Assembly (NCBI GenBank): GCA_900550565.1
Contig: URSG01000006.1
Span: forward strand, 1 to 48,767
Source of the DNA: an uncultured Rickettsiales bacterium
GTDB taxonomy: Bacteria; Pseudomonadota; Alphaproteobacteria; Rs-D84
Reading direction: 5' to 3'
Length of the DNA stretch: 48,767 nucleotides
Positions 1-7,955 of this stretch are shown in pieces. The notes beneath the pieces were generated by a model. The model was not told the DNA's origin and did not search any database. It saw nothing but the letters and a program-made list of their open reading frames with translations. The first letter of the stretch is position 1; every line of letters starts with the position of its first letter. A program made the translations under genes and the position numbers.

Positions 1-469
1 CACGTAAATCTGTGTCGCACCCAGACCGCCCCGTGGTCGTGGCAGTGGCAACGGTGTTTGTGGCGTCGGCCGCGTCCAGGGCCGCGCGCTGGGCGCGGAT
101 AAGTTCTGCGCGGTCGTTTGCCGATGTGTCCACAGAACTGGTCGCGCCAGTTCCCAATGCACTGTCAAACTGGGACGTTTTGTCAATGATTGCAACCGGT
201 TCAGGTGTTTTAGATACCTGGACATCAGGGGTTGTTGTCGGCTGGTCATCGGTTGTCGTTGTGTCCGCCGTTGTTGATGTCGTGGACGATGTCCCCAGGT
301 GCGCCGCCAATGTTGGCATACGCCGGGCGACGGTTGGACGGGCGGCCACCGATGATGATGTGCCACGCGGAACAACGTTCGCGGCACGCGCCGATGCGCA
401 TACACACAACGCCAGAACAGCGACGCTGTATATAATGTTTGTTTTTAAAATGCCGTTTTTGTTTGTCAT
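1..469 (-). CDS. Secreted Ala/Thr-rich protein of the cysteine-rich family, partial (runs off the left edge)
   Basis: Reading the minus strand from an ATG at 469 gives an open frame to the window edge, at least 156 residues, with no stop. It begins with a basic stretch and a hydrophobic core ending in ASARA, a convincing signal peptide. Next comes a low-complexity Ala/Thr/Ser/Pro region (runs such as TTSTTADTTTT), then a short charged helix (RAELIRAQRAALDAADA). The last visible residues are CDTDLR, which look like the start of the C-x6-C-x4-C head found in the other cysteine-rich proteins here, so most of the cysteine-rich body probably lies outside the window. It starts 18 nt after the stop of the gene at 488-1345, so the two are probably cotranscribed. 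The function is unknown. The plus-strand frame over the same bases (12-518) reads as an antisense shadow. Confidence 0.75.
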   Translation of the reverse strand, partial: MTNKNGILKTNIIYSVAVLALCVCASARAANVVPRGTSSSVAARPTVARRMPTLAAHLGTSSTTSTTADTTTTDDQPTTTPDVQVSKTPEPVAIIDKTSQFDSALGTGATSSVDTSANDRAELIRAQRAALDAADATNTVATATTTGRSGCDTDLR

Positions 470-487
470 TTGTTCCGCTTTCCCGTT

Positions 488-1345
488 TTATTTCAATACT
501 GCGCACGCCAGGTCATAGAATTTACATAAACTGGTCGCCATTGATGTTTCGGACGAATTGTTGTCGCACTTGTTCGCCATACTGCGTTCACATACAGTCT
601 TGATACACGCGTCGCGACCGGCGTTGTTGGTGCAATTCGCGCGCGCCGTCGCCAGTTTTTTATCACGGGCATCTTGGTATGATTTGACAATGTTGTCCAC
701 CGCAGTGGCGGCGTTTTTCAGCGTGCTGTCACGCGCAGATATTAAACCAGTCCGTATTTCCGCCAGGTACGCGTCGCAACCGGTGGCGGCCACACTGCAC
801 GTGGCAAAGAATTTGTCAAAATCACTGTCGCTGGCACAGGCACTGTAATCCGCGTTGCAATGATTATCGGTGATGATACAGGCGGAAATGTTGGTCTTGC
901 ACGATGTGGCCGATGCGGTCTTGTTCCCGGCCGTGCGCAGGGACGCCATTTCTGCACTGATTCCAGCGGCGCGACACGATTGTTCAATCAGACCGTCATA
1001 CGCGTCAGACGCGTCATCAGGTGTGCAATCGGTGACACGGGTCAAACACTGTTGAATTGCCCACGCATAGCGCGCAGATGGTTCGCTGGGGGCGCGTTTT
1101 AATTCCTTGTCCGAAATGTTATAGCGCGCCGATGTGCCAACCGCAACACTGCGCATACCAGTGTCACCGGGCGTGCCGGCGTTTGATGTGCCACAATACT
1201 GGCACCGCGCCGCCGGGTTAGACGACACGTTTATCGCACACACAGAATCCAGACAGCGGGTTAAATTTGCAACCGAACATGCCGCAAATGCGCCGTATGG
1301 CACAGTTGCACAGCCAATAATAAAGAATAATATACGTGTTTTCAT
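488..1345 (-). CDS. Secreted cysteine-rich protein, unknown function
   Basis: The product is 285 residues. I chose the ATG at 1345 because it follows an AGAGAG ribosome-binding site and starts directly with a signal peptide (MKTRILFFIIGCATVPYGAFA). Upstream in-frame ATGs would bury the signal. The mature part has 20 cysteines, starting with C-x7-C-LDSV-C and a CQYC pair. A central block CKTNISAC...CNADYSAC spaces four cysteines exactly seven residues apart, as in the large proteins at 22014 and 24178. The region between cysteines is Ala/Lys-rich and predicted helical. It probably acts in the periplasm or at the surface with disulfides formed. It lies upstream of another secreted gene of the same kind. 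No enzyme motif is visible and I do not recognise a named family. Confidence 0.8.
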   Translation of the reverse strand: MKTRILFFIIGCATVPYGAFAACSVANLTRCLDSVCAINVSSNPAARCQYCGTSNAGTPGDTGMRSVAVGTSARYNISDKELKRAPSEPSARYAWAIQQCLTRVTDCTPDDASDAYDGLIEQSCRAAGISAEMASLRTAGNKTASATSCKTNISACIITDNHCNADYSACASDSDFDKFFATCSVAATGCDAYLAEIRTGLISARDSTLKNAATAVDNIVKSYQDARDKKLATARANCTNNAGRDACIKTVCERSMANKCDNNSSETSMATSLCKFYDLACAVLK

Positions 1346-1443
1346 TTCTCTCTGCTTGGGTAAATTATACCAAAAAAAGGGCAGGTTGGACAACATAAAA
1401 AACACAAAAGTACCCAGGTAATAAAATTATTATGCATTTATAC

Positions 1444-1472
1444 TTGACAAAAACAGCCTTTTGTCCTATATT
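1444..1472 (+). promoter_or_regulatory. Sigma-70-type promoter for the 1506 gene
   Basis: A perfect TTGACA (1444-1449) and TATATT (1467-1472) are separated by 17 bases. A likely start site near 1479 leaves a leader of about 27 nt containing AAAGGA at 1494-1499, six bases before the ATG. Confidence 0.8.
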
Positions 1473-1505
1473 ACGTGTCGTAAGGATATAACAAAAGGAT
1501 TTGAA

Positions 1506-2195
1506 ATGGCATTAATAAGAAAACCATTTAACAAAAACATGCTGGTGGGGATTTCGTCTGGCGTGGCCGCTGCGATGATTTTTTGCTTTGGCATTAAACA
1601 ATGCGCAGATAAAAAAAGTGCATACGCCGAACGTGATGCCGCCAAAGCCAAGACTGAACAGATTGTCAAAAAGGCCAACGATGTTACCGCACGCGCCAAT
1701 GTTGTGATTGACAGCCTGTATGATGAAAACAGTGCGTTGCGTCATGCAAATCACGAATGCGATACAATCAGCGAAAATCAGGCAAATGAAATAGATGCGT
1801 TAAATGATTCTATTTCGTCATTGAACGAGTCTTTGCAGGACGCTGCACGTAAACTGGAAAATGCACAGAAACAGAAAGTGCGCCCAGCAGTCCGCAAAAC
1901 GCAACCACGCAAACAGAAAATCACCGGTCCTGGGGCCCCAGAAAAAGTGCGTCGCGCAACACGCCGTATGCCGGGAACACCACGTGTCCAGGTGGTGGGT
2001 GGCGACGAAGTGGTTGTCCAACGCCCGGGTCAAGGCACGGTTGTTGTTGGTGACGGTAATGCAGTCGTCGTTGGCAACGGCAACACAGTCGTTGTGAACG
2101 CAAATCGCGAAAAAGTCAATGCGGCAACAGATACTTTGAAACGGTATTCTGTGACCATCACACGCCAGTGGATTGGCAAACGTCGCGTAAAATAA
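1506..2195 (+). CDS. Membrane-anchored coiled-coil protein with VVVGxGN repeats
   Basis: The product is 229 residues. The ATG at 1506 is preferred to an in-frame one at 1461 because AAAGGA lies six bases upstream and 1461 falls inside the promoter. Residues 11-28 form one hydrophobic helix (MLVGISSGVAAAMIFCFGI). Residues 35-120 are a charged coiled coil rich in Ala, Asn, Asp and Lys. A basic, Arg/Pro-rich stretch follows, and residues about 178-200 contain three tandem beta-like units (VVVGDGN, VVVGNGN, VVVNANR). The topology suggests a short cytoplasmic tail with the bulk in the periplasm, anchored in the inner membrane. The gene stands alone between its own promoter and a strong terminator. 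I do not recognise the family and assign no function. Confidence 0.75.
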   Translation: MALIRKPFNKNMLVGISSGVAAAMIFCFGIKQCADKKSAYAERDAAKAKTEQIVKKANDVTARANVVIDSLYDENSALRHANHECDTISENQANEIDALNDSISSLNESLQDAARKLENAQKQKVRPAVRKTQPRKQKITGPGAPEKVRRATRRMPGTPRVQVVGGDEVVVQRPGQGTVVVGDGNAVVVGNGNTVVVNANREKVNAATDTLKRYSVTITRQWIGKRRVK

Positions 2196-2210
2196 TTTTG
2201 CACCAGAAAA

Positions 2211-2243
2211 AACAGTTCGCGGTAAATGCGAACTGTTTTTTTT
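2211..2243 (+). terminator. Rho-independent terminator
   Basis: A perfect 10-bp stem AACAGTTCGC/GCGAACTGTT with a 7-nt loop is followed by a run of eight T. It ends the 1506 gene. Confidence 0.9.
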
Positions 2244-2244
2244 A

Positions 2245-2274
2245 TAGACATATAATTTCAATCTGTGTTATGAT
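2245..2274 (+). promoter_or_regulatory. Probable promoter for the large autotransporter
   Basis: TAGACA (2245-2250, 5/6 to consensus) and TATGAT (2269-2274, 5/6) are separated by 18 bases. GAGAGA at 2285-2290 is the ribosome-binding site for the ATG at 2298. Confidence 0.55.
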
Positions 2275-2297
2275 ATTTGACACAGAGAGAATTTTAT

Positions 2298-5200
2298 ATG
2301 AAATACATCAGAATTTTATTGCTTTCATTGTTTGTAATGCCGTTCGCGGCACGTGCGGCGTCGTCTGAATTTATGGTTGCGGCGCAACTGTTGGCGGCGG
2401 CGAAAAACGCCGATATTCAACAGGTTCAGGCCCTGATAAACAATGGCGCAAATGTGAACTTTGTGGATTCAACGGGTATGTCCATTGTTTGCACGGCGTT
2501 GATGAATAATGACGTGCGCGCGGCCCAGATTTTACAGATGTATGGGGCCGATGCGTCAAACTGTGACCGACAAATCCGAAAGTATAAATCCAAAAATACG
2601 ACCACCGGTTCTGGCGGATTATTCGGTGGGCTGTCGTCCGCCCAAAGTATTACACTGGCGGCGGCAGGGGCCGCCGTTGTTGTTGGTGGACTGTTATTGT
2701 TGACTGACGTCTTTGATCCGGGAAACGATAATAAATCGTCATCATCTGGTGGTAATCGTGGTGATGACAAACCGGGTGGAAATACCGGTGGCAGTGCAAC
2801 TGGTGCTGGGAAAATTCCCGTTGGGCCCGCATATCTGACGGCGGATGGAAAAATTGATTACACCACGGATAAGTACAAAGCAAATTTAGCCTTGTGGAAT
2901 CCGTCGGCCGGTGGCGTGTTTGAATGGGATTTTAATTATTTTCGGCCAGGGGTTCAAGGGACTAATAATTATTTAACCGATGGTATTACGGTTCCGATGC
3001 AGAATTATTTGCTGATGATGCATGGGTATTCGTCGTTCGCCAACGGATATATGGGCCAGAAAACATTTCGTGATTCTGCAAACAACCCACAAAAGGCGGC
3101 ATACGAGGGGAAACCTGTGCTGGTATCGCTGATTAGCGAAAATGGTATAAGCCCAACGGGTTCGGCCGACCGGGGCGACGGGATTGTATATGGCCTGACG
3201 GCGGCAACAAATGCACAAACGGCACGCACAGATAAATATTTGAATTACAGCAATCCGACCAGTGAAAACAGCACGGTTGTTCTGGGGGCTGAACAAAAGG
3301 GTTTTGATTTGTCGGGTTCTGGGACGGCGATGAATCCGTTCGCGTCGGCAAATCAAAGTGCGCTGGCAAAAATCATTGGTGGTTGGAATGCTAAAAACGC
3401 GCGTAGCACGGGCGACTTGTTCGGCTTTGTTCCAAATGGCCAGTTGGGAATATGGCGCACGGGTGGCGGATATACCTGGACAGATGTGACAGACCCAACG
3501 TCTGGGGCCGTCCAAGGAACAGTGGCCAAAGGAACAGGGACCAGCACGTCTGCAATGGAAATTGGTGACACAATTACAATAAACGGCAAATCATATAAAT
3601 TGTCCCTGGCGTTGGGGGACAGTTCGGTCACAAATCCGACAATTACTGTAAATGGCACAACGTATAAATTGGCCGCGGACAGCAAGGTGATACGTGGTGT
3701 ATGTACGGCAACAAATTCGGCCGATTGTGATGGGGTTTCTGATATTGCAATTTATGTCGGAACCGATGGATATTATTATGTGAACACCACGGGTGGCAAC
3801 CGGCCAGATGCGGTATATGTCGTAAATAACAATAATCTGTATACCCAGAAAACACAACAGGCCACCGATATAAATAATTATACGGCAATGTTCGCTGCAC
3901 GCGCGACGGGTGGTGCGGCGATTGCAAATGCGGCGCTGAACCCAAAATCGCGTGCGGTTTCATATCTGGATTTGGGCGGACTGGAAACGGCGTTTAAACT
4001 GAATTCAGGCGCGGATAAAAAAACAGTGTTTGCTGGGTTTATAAACAAGTATTACGGCGCAGACACGTCATCAACAACCCAGGGCGTGGCGGCAAATACT
4101 ATGTTTGGTATGTATAATAACGCGTTGCCGATTATCGTAAATCCGGCCGGCGAATTTGAATTTGGGTCTGGCGATGGGAAATCTTTAACGGTGCTGGACG
4201 CGACATTTGAAAACTATGCGCCACTGTTATACGGTAATAATTTACAGCATATGTTTATGACGGTTGTCGCCGTTGGACACGCCACGGGAACGTACAGCGC
4301 GGACAGTATTGAAAATTATGGCAATGGCACGGGCAGTTCGTATGGCCCACTGTATTTGTCAATGTGGACGGATACGCGTGGCACGCCTGAAACATCAGAT
4401 GACGTGATGTATCAATCGCGCAAGTGCGGAATCGCAGGTTCTGGCACAGGGGGCAATGGTATTGATCCGTGGTGCTTTGCGGCGGCCGGCCCGACAACAG
4501 AAATGGCAACAGCGTCGGCGGCCGGGGCCGTGGCGGCGGTCCAGGGGGCATTTCCGTATATGACAAATGACAAAGTGTTTATGTTGTTGGCGTTGACGGC
4601 TGATGGGGCGTACCTGGGGTCAAATGATAATGGAACCAGTCTGACCAAGGATAATCTGGTGGCGTATTTGCGTGCTATGTACAGTTTGCCCCCAGAATAC
4701 GACAACAAAATCACAACATCGGACGAATATTTGAACGCGTTCAAGGACGTTTATGGCTATGGCTTGATAAATTTGGAACGCGCGCTGACCCCAAACAGAC
4801 AGTTGTATTATTACAATGGTGGTAAAATTGTTGGGGCAAATGGTAATGCATACTGGCGTGCGGCAACAAACGCCACCACGTTCCGGGCGTCGTCGGCGTT
4901 CAGTCCGCGTATGACAACAATCAGTGCGCCGTTCTTTGATAAACTGGAAAGTGTTGACGGGGAAATGTCATTGCCACGTATTTGGAAAAATGAATTTACC
5001 GTCGGTGCGCAATCGCGTCGTGGGTTGTATATGGGGGACGTCCTGGGCGAATTCAGAACAAACAACGTCGCCGCGCCACGCACCCAGGTTGGCAATATCT
5101 GTTTTTCAATGACTGCGTCGCCGCGCGCATACAACGATAATATGGGCGGACTGGATACAATGCGGTTGGACTATGCACACGGTGCGTGGAATTTTGCCGC

Positions 5201-6032
5201 CGGGTATCAACATTATCAGACCGATGGCGCGTCGCGCTTTGATGGTTTGGCCAATCCAATTTTGGCCCTGGCATCAAATGCGATGACAACAGATATGAAT
5301 TACAACAGTGGTAAATGGTCGTTTGGCGCACGCGCATTTTCGGGCGCAATTACCAGCGAAGAATTACTGGAAAATGACCCGACGATTTCGTCGCAATATG
5401 CGCCGGCGCAGTTGGGGCTGATTTCTGGGGCGCAATCGCACGTTGCGTGGCACGGTAATACGTTCGGGGTCACGACTGCATTTGGTAATGTGCGTGAATC
5501 AGATACATTTTTGGGGGCCCAGTCGGGCGGTCTGTTAAACCTGGGGGCTGGCGATACAATGTATGTTGATACTGAATTGTCATATCGGCCAACCGATGAT
5601 GTCACGTTCAAGTTGCGCGGAACGGTTGCGCGGACAACATCGGATATGACGGGGGGGGATTTTATTCTGGGAATGTCGGACGTTTATTCTGATGCGTTTG
5701 GGGTTGGATTGGACGCCGGTAATTTCAGTTTTACCGTATCGCGCCCGTTGGGGGTGTCGCGTGGCACAATGCGGTATGCACACGCAGATTACGATATTAC
5801 CGACCTGGGCAATGGTAAATATGATATTGCTATATCAAACGCCGGTGTGCGTGATGTCAATCTGACCCCAGAATACCGTGAATTACGGTTCAGTGGTGCG
5901 TATCGTCGTGCGCTGGGGGCGTTCACTGATGGGGCGGTTGGTTTTATATATCGTGTGAATCCAAATAACACAAATGAATTTGGTAATGAATCAATATTTA
6001 TGCTGAAACTGAATCACAGATTGGGAATATAA
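2298..6032 (+). CDS. Giant autotransporter: ankyrin-like N-terminus, degenerate subtilisin-like passenger, beta-barrel
   Basis: The product is 1244 residues, starting at an ATG with GAGAGA seven bases upstream. A signal peptide (MKYIRILLLSLFVMPFAARA) is followed at about 22-90 by two ankyrin-like helix-loop units (LINNGANVNFVDSTGMS; LQMYGADAS). Residues 112-137 form a long hydrophobic segment, then a Gly/Ser/Asp linker. The passenger resembles S8 autotransporter proteases near its end: a VVAVGHATG strand, a KCG...WCFAAAG stretch, then TTEMATASAAGAVAAV followed by FPYMT. In active enzymes that site reads GTSMATPHVSG, so the nucleophilic Ser is Glu735 here, and no HGTH motif is visible. About residues 895-1244 look like a beta-barrel. 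It should be exported and held at the outer membrane. I infer a non-catalytic adhesin or binding role. The subtilase relationship is moderate in confidence and the barrel boundary approximate. Confidence 0.75.
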   Translation: MKYIRILLLSLFVMPFAARAASSEFMVAAQLLAAAKNADIQQVQALINNGANVNFVDSTGMSIVCTALMNNDVRAAQILQMYGADASNCDRQIRKYKSKNTTTGSGGLFGGLSSAQSITLAAAGAAVVVGGLLLLTDVFDPGNDNKSSSSGGNRGDDKPGGNTGGSATGAGKIPVGPAYLTADGKIDYTTDKYKANLALWNPSAGGVFEWDFNYFRPGVQGTNNYLTDGITVPMQNYLLMMHGYSSFANGYMGQKTFRDSANNPQKAAYEGKPVLVSLISENGISPTGSADRGDGIVYGLTAATNAQTARTDKYLNYSNPTSENSTVVLGAEQKGFDLSGSGTAMNPFASANQSALAKIIGGWNAKNARSTGDLFGFVPNGQLGIWRTGGGYTWTDVTDPTSGAVQGTVAKGTGTSTSAMEIGDTITINGKSYKLSLALGDSSVTNPTITVNGTTYKLAADSKVIRGVCTATNSADCDGVSDIAIYVGTDGYYYVNTTGGNRPDAVYVVNNNNLYTQKTQQATDINNYTAMFAARATGGAAIANAALNPKSRAVSYLDLGGLETAFKLNSGADKKTVFAGFINKYYGADTSSTTQGVAANTMFGMYNNALPIIVNPAGEFEFGSGDGKSLTVLDATFENYAPLLYGNNLQHMFMTVVAVGHATGTYSADSIENYGNGTGSSYGPLYLSMWTDTRGTPETSDDVMYQSRKCGIAGSGTGGNGIDPWCFAAAGPTTEMATASAAGAVAAVQGAFPYMTNDKVFMLLALTADGAYLGSNDNGTSLTKDNLVAYLRAMYSLPPEYDNKITTSDEYLNAFKDVYGYGLINLERALTPNRQLYYYNGGKIVGANGNAYWRAATNATTFRASSAFSPRMTTISAPFFDKLESVDGEMSLPRIWKNEFTVGAQSRRGLYMGDVLGEFRTNNVAAPRTQVGNICFSMTASPRAYNDNMGGLDTMRLDYAHGAWNFAAGYQHYQTDGASRFDGLANPILALASNAMTTDMNYNSGKWSFGARAFSGAITSEELLENDPTISSQYAPAQLGLISGAQSHVAWHGNTFGVTTAFGNVRESDTFLGAQSGGLLNLGAGDTMYVDTELSYRPTDDVTFKLRGTVARTTSDMTGGDFILGMSDVYSDAFGVGLDAGNFSFTVSRPLGVSRGTMRYAHADYDITDLGNGKYDIAISNAGVRDVNLTPEYRELRFSGAYRRALGAFTDGAVGFIYRVNPNNTNEFGNESIFMLKLNHRLGI

Positions 6033-6050
6033 TTTTCCAATCTGTTTTTT
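6016..6050 (+). terminator. Terminator overlapping the end of the autotransporter gene
   Basis: ACAGATTGG (6016-6024) pairs with CCAATCTGT (6037-6045), followed by T5. The 5' arm is coding sequence and the stop codon lies in the loop. Confidence 0.75.
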
Positions 6051-6110
6051 GCGTTGACAAAATAAAATATTTGTGCAATCGTCAAGTTGTATAAATTAAA
6101 AGGCGATGGT

Positions 6111-6536
6111 ATGAATATTTATAATGGAATTGAATATATCAAAGATTATTTGAACGGCACGGCCAAAAAAACAATCGGCGCAAATGCCAGCGAAGATGTC
6201 AAAATTTTGGGTTGTTTGGTCAACAACTGTCGCAAAATTCGCAGCCGTAATGGCGTGAATTATTACTATTTGTTTTTGAGCAATAATTCTGATTTACAGA
6301 TTGTGTATGATTTGTTGGCGCGCAATGGTTTCTTGCCACGTGTTCATAACACCAAATATTCTATTGTTCCGACCCAGATTATACGTATCCCGACGGATTC
6401 TGTGAAAAAAAACGCTGATAAAGTTGAATTCTTGCACCAGATTCAGTTGAACGCGTATAATGTCGCATTGTATAAAGAGATTCAAGATAAAATAGCGGCT
6501 CTGCGTGATGAAAAATTAAAACAGAACGGCAAATAA
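6111..6536 (+). CDS. Small conserved-looking cytoplasmic protein, unknown function
   Basis: The product is 141 residues from the ATG at 6111, preceded by AAAGGCGA. A TTG start at 6087 would add eight residues and is less likely. There is no signal peptide or membrane segment. The N-terminal half mixes Tyr-rich helices and strands (VNYYYLFLSNNSDLQIVYDLLARNGFLP). The C-terminal half is a long charged helix ending in LRDEKLKQNGK. The middle (TKYSIVPTQIIRIPTDSVKKN) reads like a beta-hairpin. It could be a small nucleic-acid or protein-binding factor, but nothing visible decides this. A TTGACA at 6054-6059 lies upstream without a good -10 at normal spacing. The gene converges on grpE, with a shared terminator between them. 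Confidence 0.7.
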   Translation: MNIYNGIEYIKDYLNGTAKKTIGANASEDVKILGCLVNNCRKIRSRNGVNYYYLFLSNNSDLQIVYDLLARNGFLPRVHNTKYSIVPTQIIRIPTDSVKKNADKVEFLHQIQLNAYNVALYKEIQDKIAALRDEKLKQNGK

Positions 6537-6563
6537 AAAAATGACCCAATCGGGTCATTTTTT
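6536..6563. terminator. Bidirectional terminator between the 6111 gene and grpE
   Basis: AATGACCC/GGGTCATT with an AATC loop is flanked by A6 on the left and T6 on the right, so it can serve both convergent genes. The grpE stop codon overlaps its edge. Confidence 0.85.
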
Positions 6564-7104
6564 ATTTAGATACAACGACCATCGCGGTGCGCAGAACTGT
6601 GTCGCCGAACATATATCCAGTCTGCATTTCTTGGACAATGGTGTTCGGTTTTGCGTCGTCGGTGGCGACAACCTGGATTACGTTATGAAATTGTGGGTTT
6701 AATATCTGGCCCACAGATTCAATTTTTGTAATTCCAATTTGTGCAAACGCCGATTCAATCGCGCGCGCCATAGATTTAATGCCGGGGTCATCGGGCGTGA
6801 TTTTCTGTGCCGCCTGGACAGCGTCCATAACCGGTAAAATCTGTTTGGCAACGTTCATTGCGCTGGCACGACTGCGTGATTCTATGTCCAGTGCCGCGCG
6901 CCGACGTGTGTTTTCTAATTCGGCAACGGTGCGTAAATATTTGTCATTTAATTCGTTGAATTCGGTTTTCAGCGCGGCCAATTCGGCGACCGCCGGGGCG
7001 CATTCGTCTGCGACATCGTTGGGGCAGGGCGCGTTATCCGATACAGACACCGTATCAACGGCAACTTCGTTTATATTTTTTTCTGTGTTTTTATTTTCGT
7101 CCAT
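6562..7104 (-). CDS. grpE: GrpE nucleotide-exchange factor for DnaK
   Basis: The product is 180 residues, normal for GrpE. An acidic N-terminus (MDENKNTEKNINEVAVDT) leads into a long coiled coil (about 55-110, LKTEFNELNDKYLRTVAELE) with the family's NxRRRAALD-like stretch. The C-terminal beta domain ends in MFGDTVLRTAMVVVSK, matching the GrpE signature. It releases ADP from DnaK in the cytoplasm and works with DnaJ. I chose the ATG at 7104, preceded by AGGTAG, over an upstream in-frame ATG at 7176 that would add an atypical Ala/Pro-rich extension. It lies 81 nt downstream of tpiA on the same strand and may be cotranscribed with it. DnaK and DnaJ genes are not in the window. Confidence 0.95.
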   Translation of the reverse strand: MDENKNTEKNINEVAVDTVSVSDNAPCPNDVADECAPAVAELAALKTEFNELNDKYLRTVAELENTRRRAALDIESRSRASAMNVAKQILPVMDAVQAAQKITPDDPGIKSMARAIESAFAQIGITKIESVGQILNPQFHNVIQVVATDDAKPNTIVQEMQTGYMFGDTVLRTAMVVVSK

Positions 7105-7185
7105 ATTTTCTACCTGCTTATTTTTATACGATTCTGAAACAGGTGCGGGGGCGGCGGATTTGCCCCCACGCCGCACACTATATAT

Positions 7186-7887
7186 TTATTCTATACTGGT
7201 TATTATAGGTATGAAATCATCTGGTTTCAAGGACGCACCACCAACCAGCACCCCATCAACATTTGCAATAGACATAATTTCGGCGGCATTTGACCCCTTG
7301 ACACTGGCACCGTATAAAACAGGTGTCCCGTCCAGTCCCATATCGGTCAATGTGTTCGCAATCAGTGTGTGTGCCGCGCTGATTTCATCGGCAGTGGGGG
7401 TTATGCCTGCGCCAATGGCCCATCGTGGTTCGTATGCAACGATAACGTCGCGCGCATCAGACGGGATTGATTCCCGAACCCCAGATTCAATAATCGCCAT
7501 TGTTTTGCCGGCCTGTTTTTCGTCCATTGTTTCACCAACGCATATAATCGGGGTCAGGCCTGCGGCAATGGCGGCCGTGGCCTTGGCCCGGACAATGTCG
7601 TTTGTGTCGCTGTGATATGCGCGACATTCACTGTGACCGACAATGACGTATTTTGCCCCAGTCGCCGCAATCATATTGGCCGAAACCTCGCCCGTGAATG
7701 CGCCGTGATCGTGACGGCTGACGTCCTGGGCGCCGATAAACGCAGTGCCAGATTCGGCACCCAATAATGGGTATGGAACGCACAGAATAACCCGATTTTT
7801 TGTTTTTACGCCACGCAATGCCTCTATCATATTTTTCAGCATTTCACGTGTTCCGTTCATCTTCCAATTACCTGCGATAATTTTCAT
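7186..7887 (-). CDS. tpiA: Triosephosphate isomerase
   Basis: The product is 233 residues, slightly shorter than the usual 250. It interconverts dihydroxyacetone phosphate and glyceraldehyde 3-phosphate in glycolysis, in the cytoplasm. The substrate Lys is in NWKMNG (K9), the catalytic His in VGHSE, and the catalytic Glu in AYEPRWAIG. The phosphate loop reads YGASVKGSN where most enzymes have YGGSV, a mild change. The ATG at 7887 follows AAGGGGAA and begins exactly at the conserved MKIIAGNWK. Longer in-frame starts have no homology. It is divergent from the ppiD-like gene, 68 nt apart. Phosphoglycerate kinase, another enzyme of lower glycolysis, is encoded at 32951-34120. Confidence 0.95.
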   Translation of the reverse strand: MKIIAGNWKMNGTREMLKNMIEALRGVKTKNRVILCVPYPLLGAESGTAFIGAQDVSRHDHGAFTGEVSANMIAATGAKYVIVGHSECRAYHSDTNDIVRAKATAAIAAGLTPIICVGETMDEKQAGKTMAIIESGVRESIPSDARDVIVAYEPRWAIGAGITPTADEISAAHTLIANTLTDMGLDGTPVLYGASVKGSNAAEIMSIANVDGVLVGGASLKPDDFIPIITSIE

Positions 7888-7907
7888 AGAATTTCCCCTT
7901 TTTTTCG

Positions 7908-7937
7908 TTGATTTTCGTGCTATCGTTTTGCTATGGT
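7908..7937 (+). promoter_or_regulatory. Probable promoter for the ppiD-like gene
   Basis: TTGATT (7908-7913) and TATGGT (7932-7937) are separated by 18 bases. The -10 lies in CTATGGTATC, which also occurs before the DsbA-like gene (32017). AAAAGGGG (7943-7950) is the ribosome-binding site. Confidence 0.5.
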
Positions 7938-7955
7938 ATCGCAAAAGGGGATTAA

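Noticed and set aside
12..518. Plus-strand 168-codon frame at the left edge
   Set aside because: It is antisense to a minus-strand frame with a clean signal peptide and typical family composition; the plus-strand product is a low-complexity shadow.
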